Positions 1-8,661 of a DNA stretch of 20,000 bases are shown in pieces (within the stretch, counting starts at the first letter, position 1; each line of letters starts with the position of its first letter). Source of the stretch: Conus ventricosus (lineage: Eukaryota > Mollusca > Gastropoda > Neogastropoda > Conidae); NCBI GenBank assembly GCA_018398815.1, contig CM031616.1:34027147-34047146 (forward strand). The letters are read 5' to 3'. Under the pieces are notes generated by a model, which saw only the letters and a program-made list of their open reading frames with translations, was not told where the DNA came from and ran no database searches. The translations under genes were made by a program, and so were the position numbers.

Positions 1-217
1 TATTTTTTTTTCCCCATTCACCCACTCAAGCACATACTGTTAGTTAGGCAGAATCATCTACCACTGCAGATATGAATGCGTATCTCCCCCTATTTCTTCA
101 ATCTAAGACATAAGAGCAAGCTTTGTTTATAATTCAATATTTCTTGCAGTCATTGCAACACCAAGCTGCTCTGTAAGTTGCTGGAACGGTGCGGTACTTA
201 TCCTTGGAATTTATTAG
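1..217. other. Non-repetitive flank, no gene seen
   Basis: This stretch is mixed-composition sequence before the first microsatellite. I see no reading frame of useful length and no recognisable element in it. Confidence 0.4.
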
Positions 218-226
218 TTTGTTGTA

Positions 227-285
<59 letters not shown>

Positions 286-300
286 TATATAATATATGTG

Positions 301-360
<60 letters not shown>

Positions 361-380
361 GTATAAATCTGTATATATAT
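218..380. repeat. Compound (AT)n/(GT)n microsatellite
   Basis: An alternating TA tract (about 224-297) passes into a GT tract (299-328), then into mixed TGTA/TA units. Alternating purine-pyrimidine DNA of this type can adopt cruciform or Z-like structures. The isoleucine/tyrosine- and histidine/threonine-rich frames across it, on both strands, are repeat translation and not proteins. Confidence 0.95.
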
Positions 381-466
381 AATAGACAAATAGTGAATAT
401 AGGAACATGACAAAAAAGAGGGACAAGGTAAACAATGGGAAAGAAAGAAAATAGAACGAAGTGCAT

Positions 467-516
467 TTGTTGTTGTTGTATCTGTGTTGTTGTTGGTGTT
501 GTTGTTGTTGTTGTTG
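467..516. repeat. (TTG)n trinucleotide repeat
   Basis: Repeated GTT/TTG units with a few interruptions. A similar GTT tract occurs at 3056-3105. No gene context is visible. Confidence 0.85.
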
Positions 517-835
517 GTTTTTTTGTTTTGTTTTTTAAATTAAATTCCTTTCTATTTGACTTGAATATATGTATTAGGAATGTGGTGAAATTAATCCTTT
601 TCTATTTGAATGTATGTAAGATATAAAAAATGAAATAAAAAAGTTTTTAAAAAAAAAAAACATTTCTGATGGGGAAATATTTTCCCCTTTTAAAATATTA
701 TAGGAGGGAAAACAATAAAAAATTATTTCTCCCGATAAAATTATGAATGGACATTTTGGGGGTTTTGGGTTGTACTTTATGGACATTCAAACAAAACCAT
801 AAAAATCTCACGAACGGGGAGAGGGAGAAGAGGGG
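517..835. other. AT-rich spacer, no gene seen
   Basis: AT-rich sequence with poly-A near 648-660 and poly-T runs. A short minus-strand frame at 574-786 has no recognisable domain. I cannot assign a function or a repeat family. Confidence 0.35.
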
Positions 836-897
836 AAAAGGGGAAAGAGAAGAGAGAGGAGAGAGAGGAGAGAGAAAGAAAAGGGGAGGGGGGGGCT
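821..897. repeat. Polypurine (GA-rich) tract
   Basis: The + strand here is almost purely A and G, with repeated GAGA and GGGG. It ends in a G run at about 888-895. The imperfect mirror symmetry is of the kind that can form triplex DNA. Confidence 0.8.
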
Positions 898-1002
898 TTT
901 AAAAAACACGATTTGCATTAAAAAGAAAACAAATTTCCCCTAAATATGCTATTCAGTGCTCCCAGCCCTAATGGCCCTTTGCGGAGGCCCGGGCGAAAAT
1001 CT

Positions 1003-1075
1003 TCCTCTCTCTCTCTCTTCTTCTCTCTCTTTTTCCCTTCTCTCTCTCTCTCTCTCCCTCCCCTTTTCCCCTTTT
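1003..1075. repeat. (CT)n polypyrimidine tract
   Basis: CTCT repeats interrupted by TTT and CCC. The serine/leucine-rich frames crossing it are repeat translation. Confidence 0.85.
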
Positions 1076-1218
1076 GTGTCACAAAAAAAACATTCCACAA
1101 ATTTAAAAATGAGATTAATAGAACAAAAAAAAAAAAAGAATTAAACTGAAAAAGTGCAAAATAAAAAAATAAATAAAATTGTGAAAAATCAAGTTCTCAA
1201 TAAAAACATAACCACGCA

Positions 1219-1288
1219 TATATATATATATTTATATTATTTAATAAAAATATATATATATATTTTTATATATAATATATATATTATA
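1219..1288. repeat. (AT)n microsatellite, interrupted
   Basis: TATA runs are interrupted by short TTTA and AATA segments. No regulatory meaning can be claimed from this, although TATA-box-like words necessarily occur in it. Confidence 0.85.
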
Positions 1289-1406
1289 AAAACGCAAATG
1301 ACAGAAAAGCGCTTTTTCTGGAAATCGATTCCATCGAGGGAAGGAACCCCTAGCGTTCCCACCGTTTCCCGTTTTCCAGACATCCGCCTTTTAAATTTCC
1401 CCCTTT

Positions 1407-1500
1407 TTTTTTAACCTTCCCCCCCCCCCCACTTCCCCCCCCAAAAAACCTCTCTCCCCCCCCCCCCGATGCCCACCCCACCCCCCCCCTCCCCATTTCC
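1407..1500. repeat. Poly-C rich tract
   Basis: Several C runs of 6-14 bases separated by A, T or G. On the minus strand these are G runs with G-quadruplex potential. The lengths of such runs are often unreliable in assemblies. Confidence 0.75.
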
Positions 1501-1879
1501 TCACCCCTTCCTCTTTAAAACCCCTTTTAATTTGGTGTGGGTGTCCATTAAAATCACTCTCGGCTTTCCGGGGGTCGCTGTCTTTGCCCCTTTTTTCTGC
1601 CTGTCTTTGTTTTTCCTTTTTTTAATTCTCAGCTTTTTTTTTTGTTGGTTGGGTTTTTGGAGGGTTGGTTTGTCTGTTTCTTTGCTTGTTTTTGCAGTTG
1701 TGTCTGTTTTTTTGTATCTCTCCTCTGTGTCGTGTCTGTCTGAATTTTCGGGGTTCTCTCGCTCTTGCTTCACCTCTGTCTCTCGCTCTCTTCACATACA
1801 CCACACCCCATCCCGCACCCGCCGCACGTGCCCCCGGCCGCACCCCCGCACGCACCCCACCACAAACCACACCCCCCAC

Positions 1880-2125
1880 CCCCCAAACTTCTTCTCTTCT
1901 CTCTTTTCTTCTCTTTTTCTCTTCTCTCTCTCTTCTTCTCTCTCCCTCTCTCTCTTTCTCTCTTTCTTTTTCTTCTTCCTTCTTTTTTTTTTTTTCTCCC
2001 TTTTTTCTTCTTTTTTTTTTTTTGTTTTGTTTTTTTGTGTGTTTTTTGGGTGTTGGTGTGGTCTCCCCTCCCCCCCCTCTCCTCTTCCCCCTCCCCTTCT
2101 CTCCTTTCTTTTTTCCCTCCCCTCT
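1880..2125. repeat. Long polypyrimidine block
   Basis: About 245 bases of nearly pure C and T on the + strand, including (CT)n, (TTC)n and poly-T. One short island rich in T and G lies at about 2030-2060. All six frames stay open here for lack of stop codons, which produces misleading long frames on both strands. Confidence 0.85.
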
Positions 2126-2204
2126 GTGAAAAACAAATCGATTGACAAAGAAAGGGGAAATGCCCCAGACCCCTGCCAAAAACATTTTTTAACAGCTAAA
2201 GTTT

Positions 2205-2672
2205 AACAGTAAAAAGTGGGGTTTTTTTCCCCCCATGAAAAAACCTAACCAGAGTAACTTTTATTAAAGCCCCCAAGCCTTTTTAACTTAAAATAAAGGT
2301 AGAAAAAATAAAAAGACGAACAATTAATGGGGGGGAAAAAACATGCGCAGGTAAACAACTCAACTTTTTAAAGTAATTTTGGGAAAAGTTTGGATTTAAA
2401 GGGGGGGGGGGGGGGGGTTTTAAAGATGGAGAAATGGGAACATAAAATTTAAAAAATTAACAAAAAGAAACCCTTCATGCGCATGGGGAACCCACGTAAC
2501 CCCTTTTAAGGAGATTTTGTATTCCTGCTCGGGCCGGTTTTCCCCCCCTTTGTTGTTCTCTATGTTTTTGTTGACTTTTTTCAAGTTTAAACAGGCGGGG
2601 CCAGTCTTGAAAAAATTTATCTGTGTTGGTTTTTTTTAGGGGAGCAAACGTTACCCCCATTTGTTTACTGTT
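2205..2672 (+). mobile_element. Inverted-repeat (foldback/MITE-like) element, copy 1
   Basis: Seen: the left part (2205 to about 2440) matches the reverse complement of the element at 16291-16590 in order. The shared blocks are the AACAGTAAA-like end, an AACCT..AGAGTAACTTTTATT block, a GACGAACAAT..AATGGGGGG block, a TTTGGATTTAA block, a G run (2401-2417) and AAGATGGAGAA. The right part (about 2535-2672) matches that element in the opposite orientation and ends GTTTACTGTT. This copy therefore has arms of roughly 140 bp that could fold back. No transposase is encoded, so inference makes it a non-autonomous element. Many single bases differ by matching their neighbour, which may be sequence error. 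Confidence 0.65.
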
Positions 2673-2679
2673 TTTTTTT

Positions 2680-3055
2680 ACTGTTCCGCCTGCTTTTCCC
2701 CTTAAAAAAGATGGTTTCGGCCCTATTCTGGAAAAAGACAAAAGGGATACGGGACACAAAAAACGAAAAAAAGACTTTGGGGGGAAAAGAGGTGGGGGTG
2801 GTACAGAAAGAGAGAGAGAGGGGGGGGGGGGGGGACAGGCTCTTTTTGAGATGTTATCAAATCAATGTGAAGTTTAGCCCCAAAGTTTTTAAAGATGACT
2901 GAAAATGATCCTTAAAAATTTCTCCAAACGAAGAGTCCCTATTGTTTACAGTTCTTGATCCCAGTCTTTGGTTTGTGTCTCGGGGAATCTCTTTCTTCGA
3001 TATTGATCACCCCGAAGAAGATGCCAGATGAGTTTTTGCTTAGGCATTTATGTTG
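2680..3055. other. Spacer with short GA/poly-G tract, no gene seen
   Basis: Mixed sequence that contains a GA run followed by poly-G at 2807-2834. The part from 2860 to 3055 is more complex and unrepeated within the window. I recognise no gene, RNA or element here. Confidence 0.35.
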
Positions 3056-3105
3056 TGTTTGTTGTTGTTGTTGTTTGGGTTTTTGGTTTTTGTTGTTGTT
3101 TTTTT
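3056..3105. repeat. (GTT)n trinucleotide repeat
   Basis: GTTGTTGTT units interrupted by GGGTTTTTGG. It resembles the tract at 467-516. Confidence 0.8.
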
Positions 3106-3162
3106 CTCGGAGGGGCAACTGAGGGGGAAAAAGAATTTGTGAATCAATTTTGGCTCTCTTAA

Positions 3163-3300
3163 AGTTTCTCTCTCTCTCCTCTCATCTCTCTCTCTCTTCT
3201 CTCTCTCTCTCTCTCTCTCCTTCTCTCTCTCTCTCTTCGTTGTCCTCTTTTCTTTTTCTCTTCTCACTCTCTCTCTTCTTTCTCTGTCTCTGTCTCTCTG
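3163..3300. repeat. (CT)n polypyrimidine tract
   Basis: About 140 bases of CT dinucleotides with scattered T and G interruptions. The arginine/glutamate-rich minus-strand frame across it is repeat translation. Confidence 0.9.
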
Positions 3301-3367
3301 TTAAAAAAAAATCCGTCTCAAGATGATGTGAAAATGGATTTAAGCCTCAACGATCGGGAAAAATTCA

Positions 3368-3368
<1 letters not shown>

Positions 3369-3405
<37 letters not shown>

Positions 3406-3500
3406 AAACCCACAACCCCACACCCGCATGACGCACGCACGCCCACCAAACACGCACGCGAACGCACGCACCACAAAAAACACAACACAACACAAACAAC
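3369..3500. repeat. (CA)n microsatellite and CA-rich tail
   Basis: A clean CA run at about 3370-3404 is followed by degenerate ACGC and CACA sequence to about 3500. It is the + strand equivalent of the GT tracts seen elsewhere in the window. Confidence 0.9.
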
Positions 3501-3684
3501 CCCAACCCACCCAAAAAACTCACAGAATGCCGATAAACCCACGAAAAAAAATTAGGGCCATGATTTTTTTCCCCCCCTTTAATCAGTATGCTGAAGCAAG
3601 CAAGCTTCCCGATGCATGTGTGAGGGAGAAAGCACAAACGTCGCACGTAGAGGCAAAACCCTTCCGCCTCAGTATGCCCTTGTG

Positions 3685-3910
3685 CAGAGAGAGAGAGAGA
3701 AGAGAGAGAGAGGAGAAAGAAGAGAGAAAAAGAGAGAGAGAGAGAGGGGAGGGAGGGAGGGAAAGGAAGAGAGAGAGAGGGGGGAGAGAGAGGGAAAAGG
3801 GGGGGGGGAGAGAGAGGGGGGAAGGGGAAGAAGGGCAGACAGACGACAGACAGAGAGAGGAGAGGGGAGAGAGAGAGAGAGAGAGAAGAAAGAAGAAGGA
3901 AGGGGAGATT
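3685..3910. repeat. Polypurine block with GACA island
   Basis: GAGA and GGGA runs dominate. A cytosine-containing island of GACAGACGACAGACAG type lies at about 3836-3858. Every frame is open because stop codons are scarce, so the long glutamate/arginine or serine/leucine frames here are not genes. Confidence 0.85.
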
Positions 3911-4164
3911 TAATGTTTATTTTCCCTATAGGGCCCTTGCCCCTCGAAGGGGGCAAATGAACAAAATTCGAAAAAAGGTTTTTTTTCTTTTTCACAAATG
4001 GGTTTTTGTAGTGTTTTCCCCAAAAAAAACGCCGCAGGAAACGTTTGCACAAGAAAAACGTAGTTTCGATGATTCTTTCATGTTTGATACCAAAAGAACT
4101 TAGTCGAGACAGGATCGGAAATGTTTGAAATTTGTGGGGAAGTGATTTTTCAGCGGACTTAAAG

Positions 4165-4460
4165 AGAATGGGGGAGGGGGAGAGAAGGAAAAGAGAGAAG
4201 AGGGGGGAGAGAAGACAGACAAACAAGACAAAAGACGACGAAAAGACAGAACAGAAGGGGGGGGGGGGGGGGGTGAAGAAAAGGGCAGACAGGAGAGAGT
4301 CAGACAATGGCAGTAGACGCAAGAAGGGGGACAAAGAAAAATCCCAAAAACCAAAACAGGGGCACGAGAAAGTAGACGACAGGGGGCGGAAACAGAACGG
4401 GCATGTATTGGGAGAAAGGGGGGGGGTGGAGGGGGGGGGGGGGGGGGGAGGGGGGCCCCT
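4165..4460. repeat. Polypurine block with GACA islands and G runs
   Basis: Purine-dominated + strand with GACAGACAAACAAGAC-type islands near 4211-4250. Long G runs lie at about 4257-4273, 4420-4426 and 4432-4448. On the + strand the G runs have clear G-quadruplex potential. The apparent minus-strand proline/serine/leucine-rich frames are composition artefacts. Confidence 0.85.
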
Positions 4461-4469
4461 CATTCGCAT

Positions 4470-4955
4470 AAATTTATTTTTATGAAGACAAATGTCCTAC
4501 TATTTGAAAAAGGAACATGCAATATTTTGGGCTGAAACATTTTTTTTGTCATTTGAGAGAGAAGAGAGAGAGAGAGAGAAGAGGAGAAGAAGGAGAATTA
4601 GATTTTATGGATGATGTGTAAACACAGCTCGATGAAGATTCGAGGGCCAAGCGCAAACCAACTTTTTTCCCCGTCCAAAACCTCATTCTGCGCAATTTTT
4701 TTTTTTGGGGCCTGTTTTTAGGTTTTTGATGATGAAAAAAAAATAAGTGATTGTTCAGAATAACCGGGAGAACAGAGACAACAAAATGTAAGAGGAGTTG
4801 GGGGGATGGGAGAGAATGGACAGACGAAGGGAGGCGGAGGGACAGGCAGGCAACAGACAAGGATAGACAAACAACAGACAACAACAGAAAAAAAGCATCC
4901 AGAGAAATGAATGAGAAAAGAGGGAGGACGAGATAGAGAGTGCATTTATGTACTC
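4470..4955. other. Low-complexity spacer, no gene seen
   Basis: Contains a GA run at 4556-4595 and another GACAGACG..GACAAACAACAGACAAC-type region at 4818-4890. I see no gene or identifiable transposon. The sequence between 4600 and 4760 is not repeated elsewhere in the window. Confidence 0.4.
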
Positions 4956-4959
4956 GGAG

Positions 4960-5130
4960 GGGTGGTGTTTGTTGTGTGTGTTGGGGTGGGGGTGTGTGTG
5001 GGGTTGTGTGTGTGTGTGTTGTGTGTGGTGCCTTCTGTATGGGTCTGTTTTGTATTCTGTGTGGGTTTGGGTGTGTGTGTGTGTGTTTTGTGGGGTGTGG
5101 TGTGTGTGTGTGTGTGTAAGGAGAGGGAGG
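4960..5130. repeat. Degenerate (GT)n tract
   Basis: GT dinucleotides broken by GGGG, TTT and a few CT-containing interruptions. It is less pure than the GT tracts after 7290. Confidence 0.85.
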
Positions 5131-5224
5131 AAGAAAAAAAAACAAAGGGTAAATTTTTTGAAAGCTGAAGATCTCGTAACAAATAAAAGTTTATAGGGTA
5201 AACAACCCCAGAAAAATCGTCAGT

Positions 5225-5508
5225 AAATTTGGGAAAAAAAGGGGGAAAAGGAAGGCAGAGAACGCGACAAGGGCGCAAAGGGGAGAAGAGAGAAGAGGGA
5301 AAGAGGGGGAAGAAGAGAAAGAGAGAGGAGAAAAAGAGAGGAGGGAAAAAAAGAGAAGAAGAAAGAAGAGGAGAGAGAGAGAAAGAGAAGAGAAGAGAAG
5401 GGGAGGAGGAAAAGACAGACAGTAGACGACAGACCCCGACGGTAGGAGGAGAGGAGAGAGAGGGGGGAGAGGAGGGGAGAGAGGGGAGAGAAAGAGAGGG
5501 AAGAGTTG
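5225..5508. repeat. Polypurine block with GACA island
   Basis: Nearly 280 bases of A and G with one cytosine-containing island, AAGACAGACAGTAGACGACAG, at about 5412-5432. Its composition resembles the blocks at 3685-3910 and 4165-4460. Confidence 0.85.
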
Positions 5509-5509
5509 G

Positions 5510-6320
5510 TTTACGCTAGAAAAAAAAATGTCGTAATAAAAGTGCAACACAGGTACTGCTTAGATCGAAACCCCTTAATCCCCCCCGCTGTTGGAAAGTT
5601 GACATGTGTGCTTTCCCTACATCGTGGTGCATGTATTGGGGAACAGCGGAAAGGGGAAAGGCCCTATTGGGGTCAGGTTTGGGTAGGAAAATACATTACT
5701 CCGTGGCCAACTCGCCCTTCTGTGGTTTCGTTTCTGTTTCTGCACATTGAAGCAGGGGAAGTGAGATTTAAAAGCGCTGCCAAGCAAACCGAGCGGGAAA
5801 GCAACTGCAAGGGGCAGGTCTTTTCAGGAAAGGGCAAAAAAAGGAGTTCAACCCCTGCTTTTTTCTTCGGGTTCCCAAATTGGGAGGTTGAATCGTTTTA
5901 AAACCCGTTGGGGGTATCACACTATAATCGAAGTCTATTTCACTCCCACTTCGTTTGAGTGCAGTTGTTGTTGTAATGTAGTGTCTGGTGGTAGGGAAAG
6001 GAAATTTTGGGGGGAAAGGAAGGGGAAAACAGCTTAAATAGTCTCCCAAAAAAGTTGTATCCACGTTCATGATGTATGGGGGCAAATGAGTCCAGTCACA
6101 AAAAGTGTGTAGGGGGGGGGGGGGGGGGGGGTTGATTTTACAAGTGTACAGAAAATTCATCAGCATCATCTTATGCAGGGGCAGCTTTTTATCCCCGTCT
6201 TTCCCCCGTTTTCTGGGGCCCGCAAACCTGCTTACTTCAAAAATGCCCTCGTTTCTTTTCCGGGGGAAACTTTTTCCTTCCCCACTTTTCCCTCTTGCCC
6301 TCCCCGGGGTTTTTAGGTGG
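5510..6320. other. Mixed-complexity region with overlapping orphan frames
   Basis: This is the most gene-like composition in the first 6 kb, but nothing is recognisable. A plus-strand frame at 5506-5901 (131 codons) and an overlapping minus-strand frame at 5768-6379 (203 codons) are both open. Neither shows a domain, signal peptide or membrane segment, and both run through homopolymer-rich sequence. A poly-G run of 20 bases lies at 6112-6131. I treat the region as unannotated intergenic or old repeat DNA. Confidence 0.35.
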
Positions 6321-6410
6321 GTGCTCCCCCTTGTATTAATTATAGCAACATTATCAGAGGCTCTACGCATGTGCTCCACCCTTGATTAATTAAGCAACAT
6401 TATCAGAGCT
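6321..6410. repeat. Near-exact 50-bp tandem duplication
   Basis: The segment beginning GTGCTCCCCC at 6321 and containing ATTAATTATAGCAACATTAT is repeated with small differences from 6371, where it begins GTGCTCCACC. The two copies sit about 50 bases apart. Sequence to the left is homopolymer-rich and to the right it is ordinary, so this may be an assembly overlap and not a biological duplication. Confidence 0.75.
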
Positions 6411-6872
6411 TCTTGTAGCGCATTCATTCTTCTTACTGTTTGTTCCCCAACGCCTCCCAAACCCTCACACCCACTAGGCAACAGTTCTCGTCCTCACACA
6501 ACAATGCGTATACGTGAGTTGTGAAGCCTTTCACCCCCTGAGAGACATAACTAATCTTTCTTCCAAAGCTCAGATACTTGGTAAATACGGCTCAAGCTCT
6601 TGCCGCTGGGTTGTCAGTTTGTTCCTTCGTGTCTGTGATGCCTTTGTGATGGCACAATTGTCCATGACTCTTGTCATTTCATGCTTCGCCGTTTTCCGGA
6701 TTGTGAATAATCATGTAAGGAGAGCGTTTTGTTTCATTGAGAAAAGATGCGTTTTGTTCAGAGTGTGTTGTTCTGTTACGCGCAATGTGCTTTGTTGAAC
6801 ACACAGTTGTTTGTTTTCCGAAGAGCTCTGTTTTTTAGGCGCATATGCTTTGCTGGAAGACGTTTCAGTTGT
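6411..6872. other. Unique-looking spacer, no gene seen
   Basis: Balanced composition with no microsatellite. A plus-strand frame of 94 codons (6514-6798) has no recognisable family features. I see no splice-bounded exon or RNA gene that I could defend. Confidence 0.4.
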
Positions 6873-6909
6873 GGAGAGAGAGACAGAGAGACAGAGAGAG
6901 AGAGAGAAA

Positions 6910-6951
<42 letters not shown>
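6873..6951. repeat. (GA)n tract ending in poly-G
   Basis: GAGA and GACA units from 6873 end in a run of ten G at 6942-6951. The tract lies directly before the left half of dispersed repeat family A. The copies at 14511 and 18769 likewise follow a GA tract. Confidence 0.9.
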
Positions 6952-7294
6952 ATTTCGTTTCAGAGTCGGCGCACTATGGTGCCTGTCAGGTTCAGGCATG
7001 TAAACGTCCTTTCTCCCCCCCCCCCCCCCCCCCCCTTCAAAAAAAAAGGTGTGAGGAAGCGAGCTCCAATTACTCTGAAGTGTTTCCTTCTCCTCCTGAC
7101 TTATTCATGAGTTGGCAGCCGCAGAAGTGGATCCTGGCGCGTGCCAGTATAATCAGGATGGCGCCCTCTTCAAGCTGGCACGTAGTCAACACAATGGAAG
7201 ACGCTGGACAGCGGTGTGGGGATCCAAAGGTGATCTGGATTATGAACTACTGACTCCTTCCTCAGCACCTAAATGGCTGGCTGAAGGATCGACG
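6952..7294 (+). repeat. Dispersed repeat family A, copy 1, left half
   Basis: It aligns with 14511-14756 and 18769-19211. Shared blocks include CATGTAAACGTCC, AATTACTCTGAAGTGT, TTATTCATGA, GCAGCCGCAGAAGTGGATC, GGATGGCGCCCTCTTCAAG and CCTAAATGGC..GCTGAAGGATCGA, in the same order. This copy has a poly-C run at 7017-7035 where the others have T-rich sequence. A GT microsatellite starts immediately at its right end. No coding frame is conserved between copies, so it is a non-coding interspersed repeat of unknown class. I found no convincing RNA polymerase III A and B boxes. Confidence 0.8.
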
Positions 7295-7346
7295 GTGTGT
7301 GTGTGTGTGTGTGTGTGTGTGCGGTGTGCGTGTGTGTGTGTGTGTC
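7295..7346. repeat. (GT)n microsatellite
   Basis: GT run with a few GCG interruptions. It begins directly after the GGATCGACG end of family A copy 1, the same junction as at 19211. Confidence 0.95.
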
Positions 7347-7479
7347 CTTCATTTTAACGTCTATCCACTATGCGTGATATCGGACCCAAAAAAGGAAAAA
7401 CGGTGAATGTGTACGGGAGTGATTGCGAGTGTGCACATAATGTGTGCATGTGAATATGTATGGGTGCGCGTGCACGCGA

Positions 7480-7552
<73 letters not shown>
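7480..7552. repeat. (AT)n microsatellite
   Basis: A nearly perfect AT run of about 70 bases. It ends just before a fragment of the inverted-repeat element (7556-7665). Confidence 0.97.
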
Positions 7553-7554
<2 letters not shown>

Positions 7555-7555
7555 T

Positions 7556-7665
7556 GCTGAACAATTAAATAGTGGGAGAAAACAAGTGCAGGTTAACAAT
7601 TCTTCAGTCATTATTGTAATGACTTGGCAAAGATTTGAATTAAAAAAAATGAAAAAATGGGGGGA
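7556..7665 (+). mobile_element. Inverted-repeat element, internal fragment (copy 3)
   Basis: The order GAACAATTAAATAGTGGG, AACAAGTGCAGG, AACAATTCTTCAG, GGCAAAGATTTGAATTAA matches the interior of the elements at 2205-2440 (same orientation) and 16291-16590 (reverse orientation). Ends with inverted repeats are not visible. The left edge abuts the AT microsatellite, so this is a truncated or decayed copy. Confidence 0.6.
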
Positions 7666-7987
7666 ATATATTATAAATATGAGAAACCCTTCACTAGCTG
7701 CCTGAGGGAGCCATTGTACTCCTCCTCGAAGGCACATCTATTTGTATTGCCTGCTCCTAGCCTTTCGTCGCTGGATCGACTTCAGGAGACAGGGCTGATT
7801 GTGTCTTGCTGGGCAATAGAGACACACAAGCCATAATTCTGTGGGTTCTCATGACACCAAGGGTTTCAAAAGAATCAACAGCACCCCAAAGCAGCCAGGA
7901 AGTTGGTATTTACATGAACAAAAAAGTGTGGAGAGAAAAAATCTTAAAAACTAAAAGCATTAGCAAACAGTATAAAATAATAATATA
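7666..7987. other. Spacer inside the split family A copy, no gene seen
   Basis: No microsatellite and no recognisable gene. It separates the two halves of family A copy 1 (left half ends 7294, right half starts about 8118). The corresponding interval in the copy at 18769-20000 is only microsatellite, so this stretch may be an insertion. Confidence 0.4.
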
Positions 7988-8055
7988 TGTGTGTGTGTGT
8001 GATGAGTGTGTGTGATGTAGTGTGTGTGTGTGTGTGTGTGTGTGTAGTTGTGTTG

Positions 8056-8099
<44 letters not shown>

Positions 8100-8117
8100 T
8101 GTGTGTGTGTGTGTGTG
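7988..8117. repeat. (GT)n microsatellite
   Basis: GT dinucleotides with GATGA, TAGT and GTAGTTGT interruptions. It is the left boundary of the right half of family A copy 1. Confidence 0.95.
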
Positions 8118-8500
8118 CGAATGTGTGCGTGCATGTTTTTGAGTGTTTGCGTGCGTATCTGCGTGTGTTGTGTCAATGTATTTGCATTTGTTTATTCTGT
8201 ACACATCATGCACATACATACATATTCATTTTCTTAGGATCTGTTTTTTTTACATCATCATTATCGTGATTCACTATCATCATTATCATTATTATAAGGT
8301 TATCACCAATTTTCTGTATGTGTGTGCCATGACATGTCTTCCAGTATAAAGCTGCTTCCAGCTCATGAGTTATTGATAGCCACCTGGCCGTGGACATTCC
8401 CTTTTTCACATGACTACAGACACTGGATGGTGATGACTTCAAGGTTTTCTGTTGGCCCCAGACACAGCAGTGCTGAAGGATGGGTAGTGGTTTACGAGGT
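8118..8500 (+). repeat. Dispersed repeat family A, copy 1, right half
   Basis: It aligns with 19630-20000. Shared blocks are a CATCATCATTATC-like region, TATGTGTGTGC.ATGA, CTTCCAGCTCATGAGTTATTGATA, CCGTGGACATTCCCTTTT and GATGATGACTTCAAGGTTTTC.GTTGGCCCCAGA, in the same order. Similarity is high over the last 150 bases. It is non-coding. Its partner half ends at 7294. Confidence 0.8.
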
Positions 8501-8549
8501 CATCTGGAGTAAACGTCGTCTATTGGACGACATGGAATAGTGGTAAATG

Positions 8550-8550
8550 C

Positions 8551-8581
<31 letters not shown>

Positions 8582-8584
8582 ACA

Positions 8585-8658
<74 letters not shown>
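8550..8658. repeat. Compound (C)n(CA)n(CT)n microsatellite
   Basis: A run of 18 C (8550-8567) passes into CA (8568-8585) and then CT (8586-8658, with one CCT break). The sequence immediately to the right is the truncated LINE end at 8661. Confidence 0.95.

Positions 8659-8660
<2 letters not shown>

Positions 8661-8661
<1 letters not shown>

Noticed and set aside
224..297. TATA-box promoter
   Set aside because: TATA words are an automatic result of the AT microsatellite. No gene or start site lies nearby.
1469..2206. A 245-codon plus-strand frame and overlapping minus-strand frames
   Set aside because: All lie in poly-C and CT-rich sequence, are open on both strands at once, and show no conserved motif.
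3669..4469. A 266-codon minus-strand frame rich in Pro, Ser and Leu
   Set aside because: It crosses two polypurine blocks and G runs. Openness comes from biased composition, not from selection on a protein.
5768..6379. A 203-codon minus-strand frame in more complex sequence
   Set aside because: No recognisable domain, passes through a 20-base G run and the 50-bp duplicated segment, and lies in a region of doubtful sequence quality.
6952..7294. Family A considered as a tRNA-derived SINE
   Set aside because: No convincing A box and B box at the expected spacing, and no cloverleaf that I could draw. The class is left open.
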